A DNA stretch of 64,000 nt from Clostridiales bacterium. Lineage in GTDB: Bacteria > Bacillota > Clostridia > Saccharofermentanales > Saccharofermentanaceae. The stretch is taken from NCBI GenBank assembly GCA_017480325.1, contig JAFVAY010000008.1, positions 62,001 through 126,000 of the forward strand. The letters run 5' to 3'. Below the pieces are notes generated by a model. The model saw only the letters and a list, made by a program, of their open reading frames with translations, was not told the origin of the DNA and made no database searches. The position numbers and the translations under genes are program-made. Positions within the stretch are counted from its first letter, which is position 1. Every line of letters starts with the position of its first letter. Of this stretch, positions 1 to 7,851 are shown one piece after another.

Positions 1-1656
1 GAGCTTTACGAGAAGCTGCTGTCGGCGATGAATAATTTCGATAAGGTTGATGTTCCGCTTATCGAGAGCCTTCTGATTAAGCTGGCGCTCATGTTCAGAC
101 TGTCGAAGGGTATCACAAAGGTCTATAAGACCCCTCAGGAGGAGAAGGAGGGAAAAGGCGAGACCCTATGCTGCTTCGACCTCGGCGAGGAGTGTAATGA
201 GTTCCTCACTCTTCGTGTAGTAACGAGTGTAATGACAAGTGTTCAGATGACCGTCTATATGGCTCCGGATCAGGAGCCTCTGAGTAATGAGGAGCTTCAG
301 AAGCTCGATCTTGTAATGAGGACGACAGTGAGCTTCATCAGCCGTAACAGGCTTAAGGATGTCGTCTACGAGCTTGCCTACTATGATGATGCAGGGTATC
401 CGAACCTGAAGTCTCTTAATGCATACATGGCTAAGATGGTGCGTAGTAATGCGTTCCGGAATAAGATGGCCTTCCGATATAATCTCAGACACTTCTCACT
501 GATCAATCAGGAGTTCGGAAGAGAGGCGGGAGATAAGATAATCAGAGCGCACTATGATCTTCTGAAGTCTATCATGGGTGAGGAAAGTATGCTGGTAAGA
601 CTCGGCGGAGATAACTTCGTCGGAATATGTAATATGGATAAATCTGACGAGATATCCAAGACTTTAAGCGAGGCTGTGATACGACTGGATGACTCGATCA
701 GTGTGAAGGTGCCTTCAAGTGCCGGCATTCTGCTAGATTACGAGGGGTTTGCCCCTTCTAATCCCGGAGATATCATGGGCGCGATCATTAATGCCTATCG
801 TGTCGCTCAGAACGGCGGTAAGGACAGAGTGATCTTCTTCGACGAGGAGATAATGAAGAGGAAGATGAAGCTTGCCAGCGTGCAGCAGAAGTTCTCCGAC
901 GCCCTCGCGAATGAGGAGTTCAAACCCTTCTATCAGCCTAAGGTAGATGTTAATACGGGTAAGATCGTCGGCGGCGAGGCGTTGTGCCGGTGGTTCCACG
1001 ACGGTGAGATGATCCCTCCGGCATTCTTCATACCGGCTCTCGAGCAGACCAGTGATATCTGCAAGCTTGATCTTTATATGCTTGAGCATGTTTGCCGCGA
1101 CCAGAGGGCTTGGCTTGACGGAGGGGAGGGCAGAGTGCTTGTCCCCATGTCGGTCAATTTCTCGAGGAAGCATATGATGAATATGGAGCTTCCGGACACG
1201 ATCGAGAAGATACTAGATAAATACCGCATCCCTCATGATTGTATCGAGATCGAGCTTACTGAGACTACCACCGATGTGGAGTTCAGCGACCTTAGAAGGA
1301 TAGTTAACGGTCTTAATGAGAGAGGTATATCGACGTCGGTTGACGACTTCGGCATGGGTTATTCGTCGCTTAATCTTCTTAAGGGGATCCCGTGGAATAC
1401 GCTCAAGATCGATAAGAGCTTCCTTCCTGAAGAGGGCGATCCTGCCGACGGCGAGAAGAGCATCATGTTCAGGGCGGTCGTAACGATGGCGAAGGCTCTC
1501 GGACTCAACTGCATCGCCGAGGGCGTCGAGACGGCTTATCAGGTCGATCTTATGCGCGAGCACGGCTGCGACATCGCTCAGGGCTACTATTACGACAAGC
1601 CTCTCCCCAAGGAAGAATTCGAAGCAAGGCTCATCACGAAAAGGTATGATGTGTAA
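1..1656 (+). CDS. GGDEF/EAL protein, probable c-di-GMP phosphodiesterase (5' end outside window)
   Basis: The frame is open from base 1 and the first ATG is at 28, so the true start probably lies upstream. From the ATG, residues 1-130 resemble no domain I recognise. A GGDEF domain follows at about 140-275, but its signature reads GGDNF, so the catalytic Glu is lost and cyclase activity is unlikely. The EAL domain at about 290-535 keeps what is needed for hydrolysis: GEALCRW, the Asn in VNFSRK, ELTETTTD, DDFGMGYSSL, KIDKSF and AEGVET. The protein should therefore degrade c-di-GMP to pGpG, with the GGDNF domain as a possible GTP-sensing regulator. That regulatory role is inferred from other GGDEF-EAL hybrids. 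Confidence 0.9.
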   Translation, partial: ELYEKLLSAMNNFDKVDVPLIESLLIKLALMFRLSKGITKVYKTPQEEKEGKGETLCCFDLGEECNEFLTLRVVTSVMTSVQMTVYMAPDQEPLSNEELQKLDLVMRTTVSFISRNRLKDVVYELAYYDDAGYPNLKSLNAYMAKMVRSNAFRNKMAFRYNLRHFSLINQEFGREAGDKIIRAHYDLLKSIMGEESMLVRLGGDNFVGICNMDKSDEISKTLSEAVIRLDDSISVKVPSSAGILLDYEGFAPSNPGDIMGAIINAYRVAQNGGKDRVIFFDEEIMKRKMKLASVQQKFSDALANEEFKPFYQPKVDVNTGKIVGGEALCRWFHDGEMIPPAFFIPALEQTSDICKLDLYMLEHVCRDQRAWLDGGEGRVLVPMSVNFSRKHMMNMELPDTIEKILDKYRIPHDCIEIELTETTTDVEFSDLRRIVNGLNERGISTSVDDFGMGYSSLNLLKGIPWNTLKIDKSFLPEEGDPADGEKSIMFRAVVTMAKALGLNCIAEGVETAYQVDLMREHGCDIAQGYYYDKPLPKEEFEARLITKRYDV

Positions 1657-1674
1657 AGCTCATTATGAGTCGAT

Positions 1675-1796
1675 GTCTATGTTCTTGTCCATGATTTCAA
1701 AATACATGGACATAAACATAGAAGATAGGTGCATTTAGCGTTAATTCTCTATGATCATGTCTAGATTTTTATTTTTCATAGACATAAACATAGACA
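1675..1796. repeat. Intergenic hairpin repeat, word GTCTATG (locus A)
   Basis: The word GTCTATG and its complement recur. Bases 1676-1693 pair with 1705-1722 (16 of 18) around an A/T loop. A second copy, CATAGACATAAACATAGAC, lies at 1777-1795, paired imperfectly with CATGTCTAG at 1756-1764. Read on the minus strand the unit is GTCTATGTTTATGTCTATG. The first hairpin could also stop transcription of the upstream gene. The layout resembles REP-like repeats and the loci near 12.5, 47.3 and 60.7 kb. Confidence 0.6.
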
Positions 1797-1807
1797 AATG
1801 ATTATAT

Positions 1808-2060
1808 GAGCATAACAAACACCCCCGAGCGGACTTGCGCACAAGCGTAGCGCGGAGCACCGTAGCGAGGGTGTTTGTTTATGCGATTGGTGGAGATGAG
1901 GGGAGTTGCCTGGCACGTCGCTACGCTAGCGCCCGGAGACCTCGTGAGCGTTGCTCACCTCGGCCGCCCGAGTGCACGAAGCATCCCCCGGATGCTTCTC
2001 TTCGGCACTCGTGCCTCTCGCGGGGTTCAACTCCCCTCTCTGATTTCTATCACTAACACA
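1808..2060 (-). repeat. tmRNA-tail repeat element (copy 1)
   Basis: Read on the minus strand after the tmRNA terminator, the element has four parts. First is an antisense copy of the tmRNA T-arm (2022-2036 is the exact reverse complement of 2109-2123). Second is a GC-rich hairpin AGAAGCATCCGGGGGATGCT (around 1979-2001). Third is a direct copy of the last 21 nt of tmRNA including CCA (1888-1908 matches 2097-2117). Fourth is a hairpin with ends CATAACAAACACC/GGTGTTTGTTATG (1810-1882). The GC-rich hairpin and end hairpin recur at 16.9-17.1 kb beside tRNA-Ala, differing by one base over about 85 bp of the end hairpin. Short open frames here look like translated repeat, not genes. Confidence 0.75.
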
Positions 2061-2061
2061 T

Positions 2062-2087
2062 AAAAAGGAGCCGCGATGGGCTCCTTT
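2062..2087 (-). terminator. Intrinsic terminator of ssrA
   Basis: On the minus strand AAAGGAGCC pairs with GGCTCCTTT around a 6-nt loop and is followed by further T residues. It lies 10 nt past the encoded CCA of the tmRNA. Confidence 0.8.
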
Positions 2088-2096
2088 ACGTGTTAC

Positions 2097-2469
2097 TGGT
2101 GGAGATGAGGGGAGTTGAACCCCTGTCCGAAATCATATCCTCTGAGACGTCTCCGGGTGCAGACAGTGTTTGTTAATTTCCCTTAAGACAGAGCCCGCTG
2201 TCAGGCGTGCCCGCCGGTAGCTTCATGGATACAACAGACGCTCAAAGCTTTGCGAATGAGGTTTCCCTATTTAACCTCTAACAGGTAAGGTCTGCCGGCA
2301 ACGTCTCTCTTCAGGGGCAGATGGCCGAAGGAGACGGTAGCTAAATCAAGCAGCTACGAGCTGTGTGTCGTTTGCAATTACTTGCGTTTCCCGTTTTTTA
2401 AGGAGGCCAACGAGAATCCTCCACCCGCTTTCTCAGTATCAACGACCCCGTCGAAACCGGTGCACCCCC
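2097..2469 (-). ncRNA. ssrA: tmRNA
   Basis: The minus strand starts GGGGGTGCACCGGTTTCGAC, the hallmark tmRNA 5' end, and finishes with the T-arm GGGGTTCAACTCCCC, an acceptor strand and encoded CCA. The tag frame at 2375-2346 reads ANDTQLVAA then stop, matching the usual AND...AA form recognised by ClpXP-type proteases. Length is 373 nt, normal for a one-piece tmRNA. It rescues stalled ribosomes and tags the unfinished peptide. The 3' end is duplicated in the repeat immediately downstream. Confidence 0.97.
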
Positions 2470-2483
2470 ATATAGGGATTGTT

Positions 2484-2512
2484 ACTATATCACATACCCT
2501 GACCGTCGTCAA
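2484..2512 (-). promoter_or_regulatory. ssrA promoter inside the upstream gene's 3' end
   Basis: On the minus strand TTGACG (2507-2512), 17 nt and TATAGT (2484-2489, preceded by TGA) form a near-consensus sigma-A promoter. It overlaps the last codons of the zinc-ribbon gene. The mature tmRNA begins about 15 nt downstream, consistent with RNase P trimming. Confidence 0.75.
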
Positions 2513-2975
2513 AGTCATCAAAGCCCAGATCCTGAGTAACATCATAGGGCTGATAGGGATTGCTCTTGACGGCTTCATTCCAGCGCTGCTTCTGTTCTTC
2601 CTCGGACTGTTGCTTGGCGAGCTCCTCATCCATCTGTCTGGCGATGTCAGATGCCTCATAAGGGTTAAGGACCGCCTCCATACCGCAGTAAATACACTTG
2701 ATCTTGAAGTGCCCGGAGAACTGAGCCTTACGTCCGCAGCCGGGACAGGCCATACCCTTAAGCGTAGTCCTTCCCATAGCCTCTTCAGCCAGCGCCTGAG
2801 TAAGAGCTTCATCCAGCATCTCGTTTGTGTAGCCCTTCTGTTGGAACAGAAGCCAGAACGCGTGGATCATAGTCTCCAGCTTATCGAGACGTCCGTTAGT
2901 GCTGTCGGAAGCCGAGCTTCCGTTGTTGCTCATGATCGCCTCGAAGTTATCAGGATCATTGCTCATTCCAAACAT
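2490..2975 (-). CDS. Zinc-ribbon protein of unknown function
   Basis: This is a 161-residue soluble protein. A helical N-terminal half (residues 30-85, with the stretch LDKLETMIHAFWLLF) is followed by one four-Cys zinc ribbon at about 93-115 (CPGCG...CIYCG) and an acidic tail ending DFDDFDDGQGM-like. There is no signal peptide or membrane segment. GGAGG seven bases before the ATG supports the start. It sits between the amidase-like gene and ssrA, same strand. Zinc ribbons often bind nucleic acid or partner proteins, but nothing here fixes a role. Confidence 0.7.
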   Translation of the reverse strand: MFGMSNDPDNFEAIMSNNGSSASDSTNGRLDKLETMIHAFWLLFQQKGYTNEMLDEALTQALAEEAMGRTTLKGMACPGCGRKAQFSGHFKIKCIYCGMEAVLNPYEASDIARQMDEELAKQQSEEEQKQRWNEAVKSNPYQPYDVTQDLGFDDFDDGQGM

Positions 2976-3004
2976 GTTATATCCTCCTTATCCTCTGACA
3001 AATA

Positions 3005-4177
3005 TTATGCAAAATTACCGCAGAATACTGATATTGCCTCAGCAACGTTAACCATGTTCTCTTCATCGACCAGCACAGCCTCATCATCGATGTTGCTAAG
3101 GAAGCCGAGACTGATCTGGAAGGACCTTATGCTGTTGGCGTAATTAAGCCCGGTATAAAGCGACGTTCTCTGAACTCTGTCAACCTCGAAGCCCTCTGCC
3201 TGCGCCACAGCATCCGCAAGCTGCTGAGCATATGAAGGGGAGGTGTCCGTGTAGCTTCCTGAGTCAGGTATATAGACCCGAACTCCGGACGTGGCGGAAT
3301 CGCCCGCCGCATCTGCATGTATCCTTAAGAACAGATCAGCCTGAGCGGATGTAGCGATAGCAGCTCTTTCCTGATTCGAGATATTAACGTCATTCTCTTC
3401 TCTTGTGAGTATTACGTTGGCGCCGCACTGTTCAAGATAATCAGCAAGAACAAGGGAATAATCCAAGGTAAGCTCATACTCGTGTACTCCAGATATTACA
3501 CCTGTGGTTCCGCTGGTGCACCTGGGCTTAGTACTAGAGAGCCACGAAGCATACAGCTCCGGCTCCTCGTCAGCCGTCTGCTGATGGCCAGGGTCGATAA
3601 CTACGGTCAGTCCCGTGAGGTCCGGGTGGTCTGCTGCCACAGGAACACGAGTGGGAGCTGGCGTGGGTGTAACGGTAGGAGTAGGTGAGGGCGTTGCCGT
3701 TGCCTCCGGCGTAGGGGTAACAGTTTCCTCCGGCACCGTATCGGCGACACTTTCTGCTGTACCGCGTCCCTCGAGAAGCTTGTCTCTGTTGAAGTAAGCC
3801 ACGCATGCGACCACGACGAAAAGCACCACCACAACAAACGCGATTATCCCGTTACGTACCTTACGCTTAAGTCTTCTTTTCTTTCTCGGGCCGTCTTGAA
3901 TGTGCTCTTTATATGCTTCTGAATAAGGTGTCTGTTCGGTAGGAGCCTCATTAGCAACCTTCTTATCGTAGGTGGAGATTATCTTCTCGATAAGCTGTTC
4001 CTTCTGCTCATCGTTCATCTCGGAGAAATGGTACTGAAGAACTGACCTCTGCTCGGGGGTCATGTTCTTGACTATGCTCTCGAATTTACGCTTTGACTCG
4101 TCAGATATCATCCTTAAAAGCTCTCGTTCTGTTGATGTTAAGTAACGTGTGGTAAACTTACTAGAGAAATTATACAT
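3005..4177 (-). CDS. Membrane-anchored amidase_3-like protein, catalytic Glu missing
   Basis: The protein has 390 residues. Residues 1-105 are a charged cytoplasmic helical region, about 107-130 a single membrane helix, about 140-180 a Thr/Pro linker, and about 185-388 an N-acetylmuramoyl-L-alanine amidase (amidase_3) fold. Zinc ligands are visible in VIDPGH, HEYELTL and RIHAD. The family's catalytic Glu, normally in (V/L)ELGFLSN, is replaced: the sequence reads FQISLGFLSN. The protein may bind peptidoglycan or regulate cleavage instead of cutting. No good ribosome site precedes the start, and only 25 bp separate it from the divergent glycosyltransferase. Confidence 0.8.
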   Translation of the reverse strand: MYNFSSKFTTRYLTSTERELLRMISDESKRKFESIVKNMTPEQRSVLQYHFSEMNDEQKEQLIEKIISTYDKKVANEAPTEQTPYSEAYKEHIQDGPRKKRRLKRKVRNGIIAFVVVVLFVVVACVAYFNRDKLLEGRGTAESVADTVPEETVTPTPEATATPSPTPTVTPTPAPTRVPVAADHPDLTGLTVVIDPGHQQTADEEPELYASWLSSTKPRCTSGTTGVISGVHEYELTLDYSLVLADYLEQCGANVILTREENDVNISNQERAAIATSAQADLFLRIHADAAGDSATSGVRVYIPDSGSYTDTSPSYAQQLADAVAQAEGFEVDRVQRTSLYTGLNYANSIRSFQISLGFLSNIDDEAVLVDEENMVNVAEAISVFCGNFA

Positions 4178-4202
4178 TAAAAGACAAGGTTAGGCGCAAT
4201 TA

Positions 4203-4910
4203 ATGGAAGATAGTCTTTATATTGTAATGCCCGCGTATAACGAGGAGGCCAATATCGAGTCCGTTGTGAAAGAATGGCACGAGGTAGTGGAGAAGGTCGG
4301 CCCTTCGTCGAGACTTGTGGTCGTTAATGACGGCAGTAAAGACAATACCTATAATAAGCTTCTTGAGCTTGCTAAGACATACCCGCAGCTCGAGCCCCTT
4401 ACTAAAGCCAATTCCGGCCACGGCGCAACTTTGCTCTATGCCTATAATTACGCAGTTGATAAGAAAGCAGACTATATCTTCCAGACCGATTCCGACGGAC
4501 AGACGCTCCCTTCGGAATTTTGGCCCTTCTGGGAAGATCGTAAGCTCTATGATGCCATAATCGGGCATAGAAATCACCGGGAAGACGGCTTCTCAAGAAT
4601 AGTGGTAACCAAGGTCCTTAAGCTGGTTATAAGGCTCACCTTCGGGGTCAGCGTCACGGATGCCAACACGCCCTTCAGACTGATGCCCAGAAGAATCCTT
4701 GAGAAATATCTTCCGAAGATACCGAAGGATTTTAATCTCTCGAATGTAGTTCTGTCGGTGCTTCTCGTTAAGAATAAGGACAACGTCAAATTCGTACCTA
4801 TAACCTTCAGACCCAGGCAGGGAGGAGTCAACTCCATTAACCTGAAGCGGATCTTTAAGATCGGAGCTCAGGCCGTCAAGGACTTTAGACAGCTTCGTAA
4901 GACAATCTGA
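4203..4910 (+). CDS. Family 2 glycosyltransferase (dolichol-phosphate-mannose-synthase-like)
   Basis: A 235-residue GT-A glycosyltransferase. VMPAYNEEANI starts the nucleotide-binding fold, VVNDGSKDNT follows, and TDSDGQ supplies the DXD-type metal site. The C-terminal part lacks membrane helices, so it is the short soluble form that works at the membrane face on a lipid or wall precursor. Donor and acceptor cannot be told from the sequence. It is divergent from the amidase-like gene, which suggests a cell-envelope task. Confidence 0.85.
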   Translation: MEDSLYIVMPAYNEEANIESVVKEWHEVVEKVGPSSRLVVVNDGSKDNTYNKLLELAKTYPQLEPLTKANSGHGATLLYAYNYAVDKKADYIFQTDSDGQTLPSEFWPFWEDRKLYDAIIGHRNHREDGFSRIVVTKVLKLVIRLTFGVSVTDANTPFRLMPRRILEKYLPKIPKDFNLSNVVLSVLLVKNKDNVKFVPITFRPRQGGVNSINLKRIFKIGAQAVKDFRQLRKTI

Positions 4911-4912
4911 AA

Positions 4913-6625
4913 TTAATTCTCGTAGAATAGCTTGCTGAGTTGCGCCAGGGATTTTGTCCCGGTCTTGGTTCTTATGCTCGACAGATGCCTTTGGACGGTG
5001 CGAAGCGTTGCCCCCTGCATGTCTGCGAGCTCTTGCTGGGTCTTGTCAGGAAAGCTCAGGTAGGCCTTGAACGTAGCTGCTTCCTTGTCGGTAAGATCAT
5101 ACTTCGTGCAGAAAGATTTGATCCTTGTTGTCAGATCCTCCTCCGGCTCCTGTTCCTGCTCATGTTTAGCCTCAGTAGGCTGTTCCTTCGGTAATTCCGA
5201 GGTGCTTGAGGCTTCGGCTGCCGGATAGTCGTAATAAAGTGCTCTTACTGCCTGGAAGGAGCTGCACCCGGTCTTGTCGCATATATTGCTTAATGTCCTG
5301 TAAAGTACGCTTCTTGAGATATAAAGACTTCTGGCTAGCTCTGACATATTGCCTTCGAAGGTCAGTGATGTTGTAAAAAGTTCTGTTTCCTTATCTGAGA
5401 AACCGTAAATTCGGGCAAATTCAGCTGGTGAGATACGCTGCATCGTAACCTTCATAGTATCCTTGGTGTTAAGCTGCCCGGTGAAGGTAAAGAGCAGAAA
5501 TATCAGGACTATGCATGCAAGCTCGATGGCGATGCCGGAATATAGGGGCAGCTCAGGTATTAAGGATGACGTAAAGACAGCAGATGCGATGCTGTCGATA
5601 ATTCTTCCGCTTACCGCGATCAAAGGCGCATATTTTTGCCCCCCCATGGCGTATTTAAACATTATCAGCACAAGAAAAGAGTTAATGAAGCCTGCCACAA
5701 CGTAATAAATACACGTGTTCACGTAAAGCATGGAGCTGTCGTTAAATAACACCGGATTAAGTATCCCTATGAGGACGCCTGCGAGAGTAACCGTAGGGAG
5801 GTATTTCATATCCTTACGCGCTGCTATGAAGCCCATCAGAAGATAAACCGGGACAGTAGCCAGGCGGGGAGTGGAGAATACTATGTTGTTTCCTTCCGAT
5901 ACCAGACTCAGAAGGGAATCCGAGAGGAAGTTTCCTACAAGCTCGAGAAGAACGATCGCCAAAAGGCAGATTATGTATTCTCCGGCATATCCCTTAGTGC
6001 CTGAGGCGGAACTAATCCTCTCGTCGTCCTCAACGTCCACAAGGTGCTCTGCAAGGCCTGACATATTGATAAACGCTGCTATGAATGAGAACAGGATCAG
6101 CATATAGAGCGACAGGTTGTAGTTAAGGTCGGGCTGTAGCGCATACTGCATCAGGAAGGAGCAGGTCATGCTTAAGGAGAACACGAGGTCCATATGTGAG
6201 ACAGACGCGAAAGCCCTGTACATCAGGCTGTAGCAGTAAACGCACTCAAGCGCGATAACAAACTGAAGCACGTATCCGGAAATAAGGAAAAGAACCCGGT
6301 TATCGCTTTTGAAAAGGACCAGTATGAAGATTGTAGAGATTATAGTCACTATGCCGGTCAGCCGAGCGCGATCGTTGTGAGACAGTTTGCTTACAGAGAA
6401 CCATACGCCGTAAAGCAACAGTGCTCCTGCGAAGATAAGAAGATTAAGCCTGATGTTTAATATCGCGTAGTCAGCTTCGAGATGATTGTAAATAAGGAAT
6501 ATAAAGCTGTTGTTTACAGATGAAAAAGTGTAGTTAAAAAAGAAGAAAAGAAGCCCCAGAAGTATATGTCTTCTGTATCGAAATTCCTTTATAGGTATTT
6601 TTCTTGGCGACTGCTGACTATCCAT
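4913..6625 (-). CDS. Polytopic membrane protein with two C-terminal LuxR-type DNA-binding domains
   Basis: The protein has 570 residues. Residues 15-395 hold about 12 hydrophobic segments with MFS-like spacing. Two LuxR-type helix-turn-helix domains follow, at about 405-475 (FSDKETELFTTSL...ISRSVLYRTLSNICDKTG) and 505-570 (LTDKEAATFKAYL...TLRTVQRHLSSIRTKTG), joined by a Glu/Pro-rich linker. The fusion suggests a one-component sensor that binds DNA from the membrane. Related transporter-fold/LuxR fusions are common in some gut Actinobacteria. It is divergent from a secreted DUF4214 gene, a possible target. A run of seven G in the coding strand (around 5638-5645) may be slippage-prone. Confidence 0.85.
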   Translation of the reverse strand: MDSQQSPRKIPIKEFRYRRHILLGLLFFFFNYTFSSVNNSFIFLIYNHLEADYAILNIRLNLLIFAGALLLYGVWFSVSKLSHNDRARLTGIVTIISTIFILVLFKSDNRVLFLISGYVLQFVIALECVYCYSLMYRAFASVSHMDLVFSLSMTCSFLMQYALQPDLNYNLSLYMLILFSFIAAFINMSGLAEHLVDVEDDERISSASGTKGYAGEYIICLLAIVLLELVGNFLSDSLLSLVSEGNNIVFSTPRLATVPVYLLMGFIAARKDMKYLPTVTLAGVLIGILNPVLFNDSSMLYVNTCIYYVVAGFINSFLVLIMFKYAMGGQKYAPLIAVSGRIIDSIASAVFTSSLIPELPLYSGIAIELACIVLIFLLFTFTGQLNTKDTMKVTMQRISPAEFARIYGFSDKETELFTTSLTFEGNMSELARSLYISRSVLYRTLSNICDKTGCSSFQAVRALYYDYPAAEASSTSELPKEQPTEAKHEQEQEPEEDLTTRIKSFCTKYDLTDKEAATFKAYLSFPDKTQQELADMQGATLRTVQRHLSSIRTKTGTKSLAQLSKLFYEN

Positions 6626-6677
6626 ATCATAAATATAATGTCATAGCCTTTAAATCGAAAGTGTCTTATTTACGAAA

Positions 6678-6693
6678 TGTCGCAAATACGACA
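6678..6693. promoter_or_regulatory. Inverted repeat TGTCG-N6-CGACA in the divergent region
   Basis: A perfect 5+6+5 inverted repeat lies between the LuxR-type membrane regulator and the secreted DUF4214 gene. It is a candidate operator for that regulator, inferred from position only. A separate perfect palindrome AATAGCCGGGCTATT sits at about 6769-6783, just before the ribosome site of the DUF4214 gene, and could form a leader hairpin. Confidence 0.4.
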
Positions 6694-6805
6694 ACGGAGG
6701 TGACGATTAGAAACAGATGTAACCTATTGTCAAAGGCAATTTATATTTATCATCGAAGCATAGTAGCAATAGCCGGGCTATTGAATTATCTAGGAGGTTT
6801 GATAA

Positions 6806-7717
6806 ATGAAAAGACGAATTATTAGCTTAATTACAACGTTATCTCTGGCGTTCGCACTGGTCCCCGCAAGCGTTGTTAATGCAACTACGGACGAGGCAGC
6901 GGTAGACTCGTCAGAGAAGATCAGTACAGTCAGCGTTACTGTGACACCGCCCGCGGCCGGAACAGTTATAGAAAGTGAAGATACAAAACCCTCAGTAACC
7001 TTAAGTAGTGATGCAAATTATTATATTTCATGGACTATGTATACCAGCTGTTTGCCTTCAGAAGGAGAGTATGACGATGGTTCTATTTATGGAACGACAG
7101 TTAAAGCCGGTGAGTTCTACTGCTTTGAGGTTTATTTGACACCGAATGGAGGATATGAGTTTGATGCTGCCGATAATGTAACACTAACTGTCAACGGCGC
7201 TGTCGCTTATGAATTAGGTTACTGTTCTGAATATCAATATGCTTTCTTTGTAAAGGTTCAGGCCGGGTCTTCCTCTTCCGGATCTCAGACTACATCTTCT
7301 GGATCTTCGTCTGCTTCTTCCGGCGGATCGTCCGCTCCTGCGCCGTCGCCTTATAACACTCCTCTTGAGGAATTTGTCGGCAGATCATATGCCACAGTAC
7401 TCGGAAGAGCATTCGATGATGAGGGAATGGCTTACTGGACGGGACTTCTGGATAACGGTGCGACAGGAGCTGACGTTGTTAAGGGCTTCCTTTACTCTCA
7501 GGAATTCCTTGGAAGAGATCTGAGTGATGATTATTTCGTTGATGTTCTTTATACAGAATTCTTCAACAGAGCTCCTGATGCCGAGGGCAGAGCTTATTGG
7601 CTTGATAATCTTGCAGCCGGAATGAGCAGAGACCAGGTTATCGAAGGCTTCATCAATTCCGAAGAGTGGTCAGGCGTGTGTGCATCCTACGGAATAGAGT
7701 CCGGCAGTACAATCTGA
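6806..7717 (+). CDS. Secreted DUF4214 protein
   Basis: A 303-residue exported protein. Residues 1-27 are a signal peptide (KRR, hydrophobic core, ending VVNATTD). Residues 30-150 form a beta-rich domain I do not recognise, about 153-185 a Ser-rich linker, and about 190-292 a DUF4214 domain with its two-part repeat: FVGRSYATVLGRAFDDEGMA, then FFNRAPDAEGRAYWLDNLA. TAGGAGGTTTGATAA before the ATG is a strong ribosome site. Two further DUF4214 proteins lie at 12.8 and 35 kb with unrelated N-terminal parts, so DUF4214 looks like a shared C-terminal surface or assembly module. Its biochemical role is unknown. Confidence 0.85.
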   Translation: MKRRIISLITTLSLAFALVPASVVNATTDEAAVDSSEKISTVSVTVTPPAAGTVIESEDTKPSVTLSSDANYYISWTMYTSCLPSEGEYDDGSIYGTTVKAGEFYCFEVYLTPNGGYEFDAADNVTLTVNGAVAYELGYCSEYQYAFFVKVQAGSSSSGSQTTSSGSSSASSGGSSAPAPSPYNTPLEEFVGRSYATVLGRAFDDEGMAYWTGLLDNGATGADVVKGFLYSQEFLGRDLSDDYFVDVLYTEFFNRAPDAEGRAYWLDNLAAGMSRDQVIEGFINSEEWSGVCASYGIESGSTI

Positions 7718-7730
7718 TTTACTGACTTTC

Positions 7731-7788
7731 AGCCTATGTGTTGTCCATGTGTCTCATGATGCGTGGGCAATAACATAGGCTTTTCTTT
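7731..7788 (+). terminator. Intrinsic terminator after the DUF4214 gene
   Basis: AGCCTATGT at 7731 pairs with ACATAGGCT at 7773-7781, followed by TTTTCTTT. It closes the single-gene DUF4214 unit. Confidence 0.7.
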
Positions 7789-7814
7789 ACGAAGAATGTA
7801 AACATAAAATGCAA

Positions 7815-7851
7815 CTTGATTTACAATCAAGTCTGATATACAATCAGACTC
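7815..7851 (+). promoter_or_regulatory. bioY promoter with two tandem palindromic operators; leaderless start
   Basis: TTGATT (7816-7821), 17 nt and TACAAT (7839-7844) form a promoter ending 7 nt before the ATG, leaving no room for a ribosome site. Two adjoining palindromes cover it: CTTGATTTACAATCAAG (7815-7831) and GTCTGATATACAATCAGAC (7831-7849), sharing the core GAT-N-TACAATC. A repressor bound here would block both promoter boxes. BirA-type biotin control is the obvious guess, since bioY follows, but the sequence is not the classical BirA site. Confidence 0.7.

Noticed and set aside
1835..2063. Open frames of 62-73 codons in the ssrA-flanking repeat
   Set aside because: They are translations of the repeat hairpin and tmRNA-tail copy; the same peptide start MRTSVARSTVARVF arises at 17.1 kb on the other strand. 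No ribosome site.
2382..3143. Plus-strand 253-codon frame
   Set aside because: It runs antisense through tmRNA and the zinc-ribbon gene, and both have firm evidence.
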